A stretch of DNA of 15,112 nt from an uncultured Clostridium sp. (GCA_945946715.1 CAMEWU010000034.1:1-15112); one strand, 5' to 3'; numbered from the stretch's first letter, positions 6,458 through 14,835 are shown. The notes: generated by a model from the sequence alone, not told the origin. Made by a program: numbers and translations.

Positions 6458-7639
6458 TTATAATAATTGTTTTCTTTGAAAATCTTCATACTCCGGTGAC
6501 TCTTTTCGCAATTCCTCAATTATTATTTTCAGCTTATTCACTACTTCGTCTATTTCCTGCATTGTATTTTCCTCTCCCAGTGTCATACGCAAAGTACCGT
6601 TTTGATACTCATCCGGAACATGAATCGCCTTCATTACATGAGATGGCTTTGTGGAACCGGAATTGCAGGCAGAACCTCCGGATGCATATATCTGCTCCAT
6701 ATCCAATAGAATTAAAAGCGATTCACTATTTACAAATCGAAAGGATACATTTACATTATTGGGCAATCGATACCACCGATGTCCATTCACTCGGGAAAAA
6801 GGAATTTCTTTCTGAATGCGTTCCATCAAATGCTCTCTTAACAAGGTTTCTTTTTTCATTTTCTCTCCCATTTTGCTTGCTGCCAGTTCCAATGCAGTTC
6901 CCATACCGATAATTCCGGGTACATTTTCTGTACCTGCCCGAAAACCATGTTCCTGACCGCCTCCTTCCAGCAGATTGTGAAGCGGAATCCCTTTTTGGAC
7001 ATACAAAAATCCAATTCCTTTCGGACCTCCAAACTTATGTGCACTTGCACTCAGCATCTGTATCCGACTTTTTCTTACATTAATTGGTATTTGCCCGCAT
7101 GCCTGAACTGCATCTGTATGAAAAGGAATTCCATACTCCTGTGCCAAAATGCCGATTTCATCAACAGGCTGAATGGTTCCGATTTCATTATTTGCATACA
7201 TAATCGAAATCAAGGCTGTATTTTTTTGTATTTTTTGTCTTAAGTTTTCCACACGAATCCGGCCTCTCCCATCAACCGGAAGAAATGTCACCTGACCACC
7301 TGACTGTTGAAAACGTTTACAGCTATGTCCTACTGCATGGTGTTCAATATTCGATGTTATGATATGAACCGGCTGGTTTCTTTTGTTACTTGTTGCAGTT
7401 TGGATTGCCCAATTATCAGCTTCCGTACCTCCTGAAGTAAAATAAATCTCTTCCGGCAAGGCACCAATAATATCTGCAATGGTTTCCCGTACTGCATTTA
7501 TTCTCTTTCGCACTTCCTGACTGGGCTGATACACACTGGAAGGATTAAAAAAATCTTTGGTATAATAGGGTTTCATCACTTCTACTACTTCCGGCAATGT
7601 TGCCGTAGTTGCTGCATGGTCCAGATAAATTCCAGCCAT
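6458..7639 (-). CDS. nifS: Cysteine desulfurase, class I (IscS/NifS type)
   Basis: PLP enzyme that takes sulfur from cysteine as a persulfide for iron-sulfur clusters or tRNA thiolation. The 393 residues form the aminotransferase class V fold: YLDHAATT at the N-terminus, TSGGTEADN (68-76), the PLP-stacking region TSNIEHHA, ANNEIGTIQP, the acidic HTDAVQA, and the Schiff-base lysine Lys202 in SASAHKFGGPKG. The persulfide cysteine is Cys325 in SGGSACNSGS, on a flexible loop, which makes it class I and not SufS-like. The start ATG has a modest GGAG site about ten bases upstream. Neither a scaffold (iscU) nor thiI lies next to it: its neighbours are a convergent PHP gene and a divergent flippase. 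Its acceptor therefore cannot be read from context. The C-terminal tail is polar and lysine-rich. Confidence 0.96.
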   Translation of the reverse strand: MAGIYLDHAATTATLPEVVEVMKPYYTKDFFNPSSVYQPSQEVRKRINAVRETIADIIGALPEEIYFTSGGTEADNWAIQTATSNKRNQPVHIITSNIEHHAVGHSCKRFQQSGGQVTFLPVDGRGRIRVENLRQKIQKNTALISIMYANNEIGTIQPVDEIGILAQEYGIPFHTDAVQACGQIPINVRKSRIQMLSASAHKFGGPKGIGFLYVQKGIPLHNLLEGGGQEHGFRAGTENVPGIIGMGTALELAASKMGEKMKKETLLREHLMERIQKEIPFSRVNGHRWYRLPNNVNVSFRFVNSESLLILLDMEQIYASGGSACNSGSTKPSHVMKAIHVPDEYQNGTLRMTLGEENTMQEIDEVVNKLKIIIEELRKESPEYEDFQRKQLL

Positions 7640-7689
7640 TCGACTTCCACTCCTGTCTATATTTAGTCATGATTATTCCCCAAAACCCA

Positions 7690-7695
7690 TATAAT
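7690..7695 (+). promoter_or_regulatory. Candidate -10 box for the flippase gene
   Basis: A perfect TATAAT lies 28 bases before the flippase ATG in the 84-base divergent spacer. I find no good -35 at 16 to 18 bases upstream, so this is a tentative call. Confidence 0.4.
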
Positions 7696-7723
7696 GTGAA
7701 TAAGAACCTTCTGAGGCTGTTTC

Positions 7724-9070
7724 ATGACATCTACCACAAAGCATTCCATCATAAAAGGCACGCTGATTCTCACAATTGCCGGGATTTTGTCCCGCCTTTT
7801 AGGGTTCTATAATAGAATATTCTTAACCAATCTATTCGGTGCCAGAGAATTAGGTGTATACCAAATGATTTTTCCTGTATATATGGTAATTTTCAGTTTT
7901 TGTTGTCAAGGAATTCAGACTGCTCTTACCAGACAGGTTGCAAGACCGGATTTTGATTCTTTACATTCTCGTACCTGTCTTCTTCGCTGTGCCACTCTGA
8001 TTTCAACCGGATTATCCATTCTGTGTAGCTTATTTGTATATTGTGGTGCGGATTGGATCAGTCTGCAACTCCTACATTCTATGGAATGTGCTACCTGCCT
8101 TCGCATCTTATCTGCAGCCTTCCCATTTGTCTCAGTGAAGGGATGTCTGACCGGTTATTATATCGGCATTCAAAAATCGGGAGTAACCGCCTGGAGTCAG
8201 CTTCTGGAACAAATTGCAAAAATTGGAAGTGTATATCTTCTGGCTTCCATATTATTACAAGTGGAGCCGAAAGCCTACTTCGGTGTTTATGGCATTGTTG
8301 CCGGAGAAATCATTTCTTGTCTCTGGATGATTGGATGCTACTTCTGGGAATATAGACATCAAAAACGTTCCACCGGCGCCTGCCGCTCCCAGTACAGTGA
8401 TTCTGGAATTCATTATCGAAAAGAGCTTTTGAAAGACGCATTACCTCTAACTACCAATCGACTTTCCCTTACTGCATTGCAAGGATTAGAGGCTGTTTTA
8501 ATTCCACATATGCTAAATATATATTATCAGGATGGAGACGCCTCTCTAATTCTATTTGGCACCTTAACCGGCATGGTACTGCCCTGTATCATGTTTCCAA
8601 CTACCTTAACCTCTTCCCTTGCAACTATGCTTTTACCTGCCATTTCTTCGGAATACAATCAGGAGCACCTGAACAGCATTCGAAATATTATCAAAAAAAG
8701 CACCTGGTTCTGCATTCTGATTGGCATAGCCAGCAGTTTGTTTTTATTTCTGTTAGGTAAATGGATTGGCAAACTATTATTTAATAGTAGTACAGCCGGA
8801 GAATTACTTTTCCAATTTGCCTTATTATGTCCTTTCATTTATCTTTCTTCCTGCCTGGCAAGTATCATTAACGGGCTGGGGAAGGCTGCTGTAAATCTTT
8901 TATACTCCATACTAGGCATTGGAATCCGAATTGGCTTTATTCTTTGGCTGGTACCTACTATTGGACTTACCGGATATATGTGGGGCATGATGATCAGTTA
9001 TCTGTTACAAACAGGTCTGCTGATTTACACGATTTACCGTCAGATATCTGTCAGAAACACTCTTTCATAA
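7724..9070 (+). CDS. SpoVB/MurJ-type membrane flippase (MOP superfamily)
   Basis: A 448-residue polytopic membrane protein, mostly hydrophobic helices with short loops, of the family that flips lipid-linked sugars or peptidoglycan precursors across the membrane. The N-terminus fits the SpoVB/YtgP pattern closely: IIKGTLILTIAGILSRLLGF, then RIFLTNLFGARELGVYQM and the FSFCCQGIQTALTRQVA helix, which correspond to the first two helices of this family. Mid-protein LPLTTNRLSL and the PTTLTSSLATMLLPAISS segment fit the second half of the repeat. It is somewhat short, since many relatives exceed 500. It is rich in cysteine (16 residues). The ribosome site (GAGG) is weak, and the gene is divergent from the desulfurase gene. 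It could serve spore cortex, cell wall or polysaccharide export; its solitary setting does not decide. The family is confident, the substrate unknown. Confidence 0.88.
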   Translation: MTSTTKHSIIKGTLILTIAGILSRLLGFYNRIFLTNLFGARELGVYQMIFPVYMVIFSFCCQGIQTALTRQVARPDFDSLHSRTCLLRCATLISTGLSILCSLFVYCGADWISLQLLHSMECATCLRILSAAFPFVSVKGCLTGYYIGIQKSGVTAWSQLLEQIAKIGSVYLLASILLQVEPKAYFGVYGIVAGEIISCLWMIGCYFWEYRHQKRSTGACRSQYSDSGIHYRKELLKDALPLTTNRLSLTALQGLEAVLIPHMLNIYYQDGDASLILFGTLTGMVLPCIMFPTTLTSSLATMLLPAISSEYNQEHLNSIRNIIKKSTWFCILIGIASSLFLFLLGKWIGKLLFNSSTAGELLFQFALLCPFIYLSSCLASIINGLGKAAVNLLYSILGIGIRIGFILWLVPTIGLTGYMWGMMISYLLQTGLLIYTIYRQISVRNTLS

Positions 9071-9073
9071 TAA

Positions 9074-9111
9074 ACCGGGCGGCAAAATGTTTTTCAACTT
9101 TGCCGCCCGGT
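9074..9111. terminator. Strong hairpin between convergent operon ends
   Basis: A perfect 13-bp inverted repeat (9074-9086 and 9099-9111, core CCGGGCGGC) with a 12-base loop lies between the flippase stop and the end of the Gld-type gene. The minus-strand side is followed by TTTATTATG, the plus-strand side by GCATTCCTTATTT, so tracts are short on both sides. It most likely acts in both directions. Confidence 0.85.
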
Positions 9112-9118
9112 GCATTCC

Positions 9119-10651
9119 TTATTTGGTTTCTTCTGTCTCTATACCTTCATCATTTGATTCTTCTTCATTGGATTCATCAACTGCCTCATTCGTATCTAAA
9201 TCATCAATTTCTGAGATTTCTTCTTCTCTGTCGTTTTTCTTTTGCTTTCCTTCGGAACGTTTCTTTCGGAACACAACAATTATAATTCCGGTAACCAAAA
9301 GCAATGCAGGCATACCAATCACCGCAATACCACTAATCGTATAAAACTGTGATTTTGTATATGCATTCGTTTCAAATGTCATTTCTTTTCCACGAATAGA
9401 TATTTTCTCAGTATCACCCAATAAATAATTTAATCCATTCAGAAAAAAATTACTGTTATTTCCGGACACAACTTCATCAACTTCATCTGATAACACATTA
9501 GACGAAGAAAGAATCAAAACAGAACCTGCATTCTCTTTTTCTGCCAATGTCGCCAGATAAAACGGTCCCAAAATATCATCATCTTCCCTTGATATATAGT
9601 CAGAATCCAAATTAACCTTTGAATATGCATAGTCCGAAGTTGCCAGTAAGCCGGTAACTGTGCAATCACTTTTGTTCAGGTCTGATAATCCTTTTGCCAC
9701 CGGTACTATCATTACACGATTTGATTCATAAAATTCATGGGTAATTTCTGTATCCTCAATAATCGGAAGAATATATGTGGCTGTTGCCATATCACTTCCG
9801 GCACCGTAAATCATATTTAGATTTTGTTCCATTACGATACCTTCTGCCACTTCAATTCCATATTCAGCCATCAAGGCTTCCAGATTCTCTAATGATACTT
9901 CCGCCTCAATAATATAGTATACCTTTCCACCCTGTTCCAGATATTTCCTGATTTTATTGCAATCTTCTTTTGAAAAATCACTTGTTGGTGCATTAATCAG
10001 TAATATATCCGCATCCTCCGGCACAGCAGATTCATTTAACAGGAGAACAGACTCTAAACTATAATTGTCACGCATCAACTGAGTTTCTACTGCCGAGGAA
10101 AGTGTTAATTCATTATGACCGCTAGTCTGGTAAATAATTGCGGTATCACCATCATTCACTTTATTAATCGCTGCTGTTAACAATGCTTCCAATTCATATG
10201 AAAGATTAAAACTATTATAATTTGCACCGCTCCTCTGTTCAATAAACTCAGCCGAATCCAGATATACATGTCGGTCACCACAGACTACAATAATACTATC
10301 CGGATTTATTTCTGTCTCATCTGTATATGCATTTGCAAAACTTGGATATAAAGATAAATCACGATACTTAATCAGTATATGATTGCTGTTCTTTTCATAT
10401 TGCTGCACAATCTGCTTGTAATCCAGAGGAAATCCTTCTTCTGAATCCAAGATATAAATGGTAATATCCTGTTCCAAACTACCAACAATCTTTTCCGTCT
10501 GCTCTGATACAGAATAGATTTTTTTCGGTGTCAAATCCCAGGAAACCTGAAATTTGTCAACAATCATATTTAACGCAATTGCTATTGCTATAATCCCAAT
10601 GATAAAACTGGCAGAAAATACACCCAGCTTTAATCGTTTGTTTTGTTTCAT
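9119..10651 (-). CDS. GldG-like membrane-anchored subunit of an ABC-2 exporter
   Basis: A 510-residue protein with an N-terminal membrane helix (about 9-28), a large extracytoplasmic domain, a second helix (about 436-460) and a strongly acidic cytoplasmic tail (461-510, about 20 Asp/Glu). The region after the first helix, with SWDLTPKKIYSVSEQTEKI, is typical of the GldG/ABC-transporter auxiliary family. The stretch that includes TSGHNELTLSS and the ILLINAPTSDFSKEDCNKIRKYL region resembles its degenerate amidotransferase-like or Rossmann-like fold. In Bacteroidetes GldG works with GldA and GldF; in Clostridia the substrate is unknown. A start 12 codons upstream is possible, but the ATG at 10649-10651 has a superb AAGGAGGTG site, so I prefer it. 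It is the third gene of the ATPase-permease-GldG set, 13 bases after the permease, and ends at a strong hairpin. Confidence 0.85.
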   Translation of the reverse strand: MKQNKRLKLGVFSASFIIGIIAIAIALNMIVDKFQVSWDLTPKKIYSVSEQTEKIVGSLEQDITIYILDSEEGFPLDYKQIVQQYEKNSNHILIKYRDLSLYPSFANAYTDETEINPDSIIVVCGDRHVYLDSAEFIEQRSGANYNSFNLSYELEALLTAAINKVNDGDTAIIYQTSGHNELTLSSAVETQLMRDNYSLESVLLLNESAVPEDADILLINAPTSDFSKEDCNKIRKYLEQGGKVYYIIEAEVSLENLEALMAEYGIEVAEGIVMEQNLNMIYGAGSDMATATYILPIIEDTEITHEFYESNRVMIVPVAKGLSDLNKSDCTVTGLLATSDYAYSKVNLDSDYISREDDDILGPFYLATLAEKENAGSVLILSSSNVLSDEVDEVVSGNNSNFFLNGLNYLLGDTEKISIRGKEMTFETNAYTKSQFYTISGIAVIGMPALLLVTGIIIVVFRKKRSEGKQKKNDREEEISEIDDLDTNEAVDESNEEESNDEGIETEETK

Positions 10652-10657
10652 ATTCTG

Positions 10658-10666
10658 CACCTCCTT
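10658..10666 (-). promoter_or_regulatory. Ribosome binding site that fixes the GldG-like start
   Basis: AAGGAGGTG on the minus strand, six bases before the ATG at 10649-10651, overlapping the permease stop codon. An earlier in-frame ATG at 10687 lies inside the permease and lacks such a site. The overlap suggests translational coupling. Confidence 0.85.
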
Positions 10667-11540
10667 ACCGCCATCTACGATTTTCAATTACTTGTGTGGT
10701 GATGAACAGTGCCACGCAGGTAACAGATAAAAAGAATACAACTGTAGACAAATTCACAATTCCATTCAAAAATTCTTCATAACGTTTCTCAATGGATAAC
10801 CAGTTCAAAGTAGTTGTTAACCCGTATGTAAACCATTCCTGCTTCCAAAAGTACAGACCTGTAAGCAGACCGGCTCCTGCCACGAAAGCCCCCACAGAAA
10901 TCTGGATTTTTTTCGTATCAAAATAAAACAAAACAGCAATTCCAATTACAACCAGACTGAAAAATATTAATGTTGGTATCTTTCCTTCCGGTAACAAAGA
11001 TACAATTAGTTTTGAAAACAGTGTTAACAGACCAAAAACTGCTGTTACGATTACTGCAATCACCGGTTCTTCCGTCAGGCTGGATATTAAGGTACCCACT
11101 GCTATCATACAAAGTGAAAATAAGATAATCCCCAGATATCCACTTATGGTATTTGCCACCGGAAGGCTTCCATTAACAGCAATGATAACCGGGAATACTG
11201 TAATTAGCATCAATCCGGCAAAAAATACAGTGACACATGCCAGATATTTTCCCAATACAATTTTCCAGACAGATACCGGTGCTGTCAGAAGAAGTTGATC
11301 CGTTCTTTGCTTCTTTTCCTCTGAAAACATCCGCATGGTAAGAATGGGAATGGCAATGGCATAAATAAAAATCATATAATAAAAATTACTTAATACATAG
11401 CTGGCAAAATCATTATAGCCATAGGCAATATTTGCAATAGCAAAAAATACTCCGGTAACGCAAACAAACAGTGCCAGATATATGTATGCCTGCATGGAGG
11501 TCATATAAGATTTCAATTCCCGTTTATAAATTGCTAACAT
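10665..11540 (-). CDS. ABC-2 type permease, GldF-like
   Basis: A 291-residue integral membrane protein with at least six hydrophobic segments (for example about 18-39, 52-70, 97-121, 160-181 and a C-terminal one near 265-285). The cytoplasmic stretch after the second helix, MRMFSEEKKQRTDQLLLTAP (70-88 approx.), is the conserved coupling region of ABC-2 permeases such as GldF and NosY, where the ATPase makes contact. It begins inside the end of the ATPase gene: the start overlaps that stop by seven bases (ATGTTAG), behind a GGAGGAGG-rich ribosome site. It is followed 13 bases later by the GldG-like gene. Together they should form one membrane exporter or envelope-acting complex. The family is clear, the substrate unknown. 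Confidence 0.9.
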   Translation of the reverse strand: MLAIYKRELKSYMTSMQAYIYLALFVCVTGVFFAIANIAYGYNDFASYVLSNFYYMIFIYAIAIPILTMRMFSEEKKQRTDQLLLTAPVSVWKIVLGKYLACVTVFFAGLMLITVFPVIIAVNGSLPVANTISGYLGIILFSLCMIAVGTLISSLTEEPVIAVIVTAVFGLLTLFSKLIVSLLPEGKIPTLIFFSLVVIGIAVLFYFDTKKIQISVGAFVAGAGLLTGLYFWKQEWFTYGLTTTLNWLSIEKRYEEFLNGIVNLSTVVFFLSVTCVALFITTQVIENRRWR

Positions 11541-12481
11541 TCTTCCTCCTCCTTACCGGTTAATTTCATAAATACTTCTTCCAATGATAGTTGCTCTACA
11601 TTAATGCTGTAAACAATCATTTGATTTTGTGCAAATAACAGGAAAAGTTCATCCCGTATATCCTCTTCTTTAGCAGAAACAACTTGAAGTTCAAATACTC
11701 CTTTTTCTACTTCCTGTACCATGGAATATCGTTTTACCATTGAAGATTCTCTTAACAATTTATGAATTTCCTGATCGTTACCTTTCACAATCACCCGAAG
11801 CTGCTTTTGGTTAGAATGCTCCTGCTCTAACTGTTTTGTCTCATTCTTAGCAGCAATTTTGCCTTCATCCAAAATAATGATATGGTCGCAGATTGTTTCA
11901 ATCTCAGACAAAATGTGAGAACTAATCATTACCGTATGCGTGCCTGCTAAAGAACGAATTAAGCTACGCATTTCAATAATCTGATTTGGATCCAGTCCTA
12001 CCATAGGCTCATCCAAGATGAGAAGTGGAGGGTCACCAATCAAGGCTTGCGCTAATCCCACTCTTTGTTTATATCCTTTTGACAAATGACGAATCAACAT
12101 ATTTTCCCGTTCCGTCAGACGAATCTTTTCCATAATATCTTTTGCTTCCTGCCGGGCATCCTTTGCCTTCAAGCCTTTTAATTCACCAACAAACTCCAAA
12201 TATTCCCGAACCGTCATTTTATCATATAATGGTGGTTGTTCCGGCAAATAACCAATCAACCTTTTTGCCTGATTCGGATGTTCCAACAAATCAATTCCCT
12301 GAATCCGGACATCCCCCGAAGTTGCTGACAAATAGCCAGTAATAATATTCATCGTAGTAGACTTTCCTGCACCATTTTGTCCAAGCAAACCAACAATCTG
12401 CCCTTCCTCCAGATGAAAGCTGATACCCTTCAGTGCTTCATGTCCACCATAATGCTTAACCAGATTTTCTACAAGCAGCAT
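11534..12481 (-). CDS. ABC transporter ATPase, GldA/CcmA-like
   Basis: A 315-residue cytosolic ATPase that would power the downstream permease. Motifs: Walker A GQNGAGKST (34-42), Q-loop Gln82 in LPEQPPLY, signature LSKGYKQR (133-140, the SKGYKQR variant typical of this subfamily where others have SGGQ), Walker B LLILDEP with Asp157 and Glu158, D-loop GLDP, and the switch His189 in ISSH. About 100 residues follow the core domain as an extra C-terminal regulatory region, ending with a SLEEVFMKLTG motif common to this subfamily and an acidic tail. An AAAGGAGG ribosome site supports the start. It is the first gene of the three-gene exporter set, 70 bases after the M16 protease gene, and overlaps the permease by seven bases. 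Drug exporter and envelope-assembly roles are both possible. Confidence 0.95.
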   Translation of the reverse strand: MLLVENLVKHYGGHEALKGISFHLEEGQIVGLLGQNGAGKSTTMNIITGYLSATSGDVRIQGIDLLEHPNQAKRLIGYLPEQPPLYDKMTVREYLEFVGELKGLKAKDARQEAKDIMEKIRLTERENMLIRHLSKGYKQRVGLAQALIGDPPLLILDEPMVGLDPNQIIEMRSLIRSLAGTHTVMISSHILSEIETICDHIIILDEGKIAAKNETKQLEQEHSNQKQLRVIVKGNDQEIHKLLRESSMVKRYSMVQEVEKGVFELQVVSAKEEDIRDELFLLFAQNQMIVYSINVEQLSLEEVFMKLTGKEEEEC

Positions 12482-12517
12482 AATGTTCCTCCTTTACCTC
12501 CAATGCATCACAATAGC

Positions 12518-12545
12518 ATTATCTTAATACAAAAATACGTCTAAA
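12518..12545 (-). promoter_or_regulatory. Weak candidate promoter for the ABC cassette
   Basis: In the 70-base gap after the protease gene, TTTAGA (12540-12545) and GATAAT (12518-12523) are 16 bases apart on the minus strand. Both boxes are imperfect. If used, it would let the exporter genes be expressed apart from xerD and the protease. Confidence 0.3.
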
Positions 12546-12551
12546 TTGTGT

Positions 12552-13811
12552 CTAAAACCCATTAAAAATCGTTGCAATAGAAGGATACTCTTCTACATTT
12601 CCTGCCAGTGTAACACTTATCAGTTCCGGACAACAGTACCGATTCAAATAATTCATAATATCAGATTCTGTTACTTTGCTTAATTCCTCTAATGTTTCCT
12701 CCATGGTTACAATCCGACCCATATATATCAGATTTCTGGCATTATTATTCATTCGATTATGTGTATTTTCCATAGACAGTAACAGTTCAGAACGAATTTG
12801 TGACATAGTTTGATCCATTTCTTCCCGGGTAGGTCCTTGTCGGGTCAGACGTTCCAATTCTGTAATAATTCCCTGATATACCCGCTCCAGATTTTCTTCA
12901 CTCATTCCACAATAGATTTGAAACGTTCCGGTCTGATGATAGGAGCTGCCATAAGAATATAAACTGTAGCACAGCCCTTCCTCTTCACGAATCTGCTGAA
13001 ACAAGCGTGAACTGGAACTTCCACCGATAATGTTATTTCCAATGGACAACACATAACTGTCTGAATCCACATGGGATACTCCGGGGAATCCAATACACAG
13101 ATGAATCTGTTCTGTTTCTTTTTGAAACAACTTTTTTGCCGGTTGATATACAGGCTTTGGCGAAGCCAAACGACAGCTTCCGGTTGGAATTCTGCCAAAA
13201 TACTGTTCCAGCAAATCGCAAACCTCAGCTACTTCTACATTTCCTGCTACGGAGATAAGCATACGGCTGGCAACATAGTTTTCCTGCCAAAACTGAACCA
13301 GCTCCTCTCTGGTTATCCGCTTTACATTCTGTTCATCCCCGGAAATGATATAGCCCAAAGGATGATCTTTCCAAACCAGCTTTTGCAATTGCTCCTGTAC
13401 CATATCTTCCGGTGAATCTTCATACATATCGATTTCATCCAGAATGACACCTTTTTCCTTCTGTAAATCCTTATCATCAAATACAGAATTACTAAACATA
13501 TCACCCAAAAGCTCAGCCATTGCAGGCAAATGTTCGTCCAAGACTCTGGCATAATAGCATGTTAATTCCTTTGCCGTATATGCATTCATATCATCTCCCA
13601 GCAATGCAGTCTCCATAGCAAGCTGTCTTGCTGACCGTTTACTGGTACCCTTAAACATCATATGTTCAATCATATGGGAAATTCCGTTATTTTCTATAGT
13701 TTCATATGCGGAACCCGTCTCAACATAAATGCCCAATGCAACCGAACGCACATTGGGCACTGTCTCAACCACAGTTCTTATCCCGTTGGATAATTTTCTG
13801 ATTTCTATCAT
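12552..13811 (-). CDS. M16 family zinc metalloprotease (processing-peptidase type)
   Basis: A 419-residue cytosolic-looking protease with no signal peptide. It carries the inverted zinc motif HMIEH (His46, Glu49, His50). The third ligand is Glu126, 76 residues after His50, in the ILDEIDMYED stretch, the spacing expected for active M16 enzymes. The second, inactive half of the M16 fold is visible through GFPGVSHVDSDSY, the IIGGSSSSRLFQQIREEEGLCYS motif region and the SYHQTGTFQIYCG stretch, which includes the R-x-x-x-x-Y-like signature of this peptidase family. The size matches single-chain two-domain bacterial M16B members such as Bacillus MlpA/YmxG. It begins 25 bases after xerD behind an AAAGGAAT site and precedes the ABC exporter genes. 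It is probably co-transcribed with xerD; whether it processes something moved by the exporter is only a suggestion. Confidence 0.95.
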   Translation of the reverse strand: MIEIRKLSNGIRTVVETVPNVRSVALGIYVETGSAYETIENNGISHMIEHMMFKGTSKRSARQLAMETALLGDDMNAYTAKELTCYYARVLDEHLPAMAELLGDMFSNSVFDDKDLQKEKGVILDEIDMYEDSPEDMVQEQLQKLVWKDHPLGYIISGDEQNVKRITREELVQFWQENYVASRMLISVAGNVEVAEVCDLLEQYFGRIPTGSCRLASPKPVYQPAKKLFQKETEQIHLCIGFPGVSHVDSDSYVLSIGNNIIGGSSSSRLFQQIREEEGLCYSLYSYGSSYHQTGTFQIYCGMSEENLERVYQGIITELERLTRQGPTREEMDQTMSQIRSELLLSMENTHNRMNNNARNLIYMGRIVTMEETLEELSKVTESDIMNYLNRYCCPELISVTLAGNVEEYPSIATIFNGF

Positions 13812-13836
13812 ATTTATATTCCTTTTATTCCCTCTC

Positions 13837-14730
13837 TTATATCAAATCTTTTCGTGCTCTTGGATGTGCCTGATTATACACCTCTTTCAAACGCACAGCA
13901 TTTTTCTTTATATAAATCTGAGTTGTTGAAATATCAGAATGTCCTAACATTTCCTGCACAGCTTTTAAATCAGCACCATTATCTACCAGATGGGTAGCGA
14001 AAGAATGCCGAATCATATGCGGAGTAATGTCTTTCTTAATTCCGGCCTTTGCTGCATAAGATTTAATAATTTTCCAAAAGCCCTGTCTGGTCATAGGGGT
14101 TCCCTGACAATTAGCGAACAAATAATCCGCATTTTGACACAATTGCCCCCGTGCAACATTCATATAACGAGTCAAAGCATCTTTTGCTGCATTTTCAAAT
14201 GGTATAACCCGTTCTTTTTCCTCATCCCTACAGCAAATATAATTCATGCTTAAGTTTACATCCTGTACTTTCAGTGAAATCAACTCAGAAACACGAATCC
14301 CTGTTGCATATAACAACTCTAGCATTGCCTTATCACGCAGTTCCTTTACGCTGTTGCCGGATGGCTGTGCCAACAATAGATTCATTTCCTCTACTGATAG
14401 CGTTTCCGGTACTCTTTTTTCAACCTTTGGTGGTTTCAGTTGCTCAGATGGATCTTGTGTTAAAATTCCCTGCCGTAGCAAATACATAAAAAATGCACGA
14501 ATTGATGCAATGCTTCTGGAAATTGTTGCAGAAGAAAGTCCCTGTCGTTCCAAATATAGAGCATAACTGGTCAAATTAGTTGCCGAAATCTCATTAATGG
14601 AATGCTTTCCGTTTTCATTCATGTAATTTTCTAACTTTACTAAATCCCTAATATAAGCAGCAATTGTATTCTGGCTGGAACGCTTAACTGTGCTTAAATA
14701 GTTCTCAAAAAGTTCTATTTCTTCCTTCAT
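13837..14730 (-). CDS. xerD: Tyrosine site-specific recombinase XerD
   Basis: Cuts and rejoins DNA at the dif site with XerC to resolve chromosome dimers. The 297-residue protein has a SAM-like core-binding N-terminal domain (about 1-95) and a catalytic domain with all six active residues: Arg146 in ATGIRVSEL, Lys172 in EKERVIP, His238 and Arg241 in HMIRHSFATH, His264 in LGHSDISTTQIY, and the nucleophile Tyr273. The length and the whole-protein pattern fit XerD better than a phage integrase. The beta-hairpin before the catalytic lysine reads CCRDEEKERVIP without the common GKG, a local variation. Upstream lies spoIIM, a neighbourhood also seen in Bacillus (spoIIM near ripX/xerD), which supports a chromosomal housekeeping role. 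Ribosome site AAAGGAAT; promoter at 14767-14795. Confidence 0.94.
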   Translation of the reverse strand: MKEEIELFENYLSTVKRSSQNTIAAYIRDLVKLENYMNENGKHSINEISATNLTSYALYLERQGLSSATISRSIASIRAFFMYLLRQGILTQDPSEQLKPPKVEKRVPETLSVEEMNLLLAQPSGNSVKELRDKAMLELLYATGIRVSELISLKVQDVNLSMNYICCRDEEKERVIPFENAAKDALTRYMNVARGQLCQNADYLFANCQGTPMTRQGFWKIIKSYAAKAGIKKDITPHMIRHSFATHLVDNGADLKAVQEMLGHSDISTTQIYIKKNAVRLKEVYNQAHPRARKDLI

Positions 14731-14766
14731 TCAACAATTCCTTTCAAAATTTGTCGATACAAAGCT

Positions 14767-14795
14767 ATTATAATTAGAAATCTCTGTAAAATCAA
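14767..14795 (-). promoter_or_regulatory. xerD: Sigma-A-type promoter for xerD
   Basis: On the minus strand a TTGATT -35 box (14790-14795) and a perfect TATAAT -10 box (14767-14772) are 17 bases apart, in the 105-base spacer after spoIIM. Predicted initiation is about 30 bases before the xerD ATG. This would drive xerD, the protease and perhaps the exporter genes apart from sporulation control of spoIIM. Confidence 0.65.
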
Positions 14796-14835
14796 ATACA
14801 TTTTGCACATTTATCTATTCTTTTTTACAAAATCA

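Noticed and set aside
6316..6912. 198-residue open frame on the plus strand
   Set aside because: It overlaps the end of the PHP gene in another frame and runs antisense to the well-supported cysteine desulfurase gene. Its sequence is low-quality, with no family pattern.
7640..7723. Search for a desulfurase promoter in the divergent spacer
   Set aside because: TAAATA-like -10 sequences exist on the minus strand, but none has a -35 at proper spacing, so I do not call one.
12902..13198. 98-residue frame inside the M16 gene in another frame
   Set aside because: A shadow of the M16 coding sequence, whose motifs and length are complete.
13837..14730. Possible integron, phage or mobile-element integrase
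   Set aside because: The size, the sequence pattern and the adjacent spoIIM point to chromosomal XerD. No attachment repeats, cargo or other mobile genes are seen.
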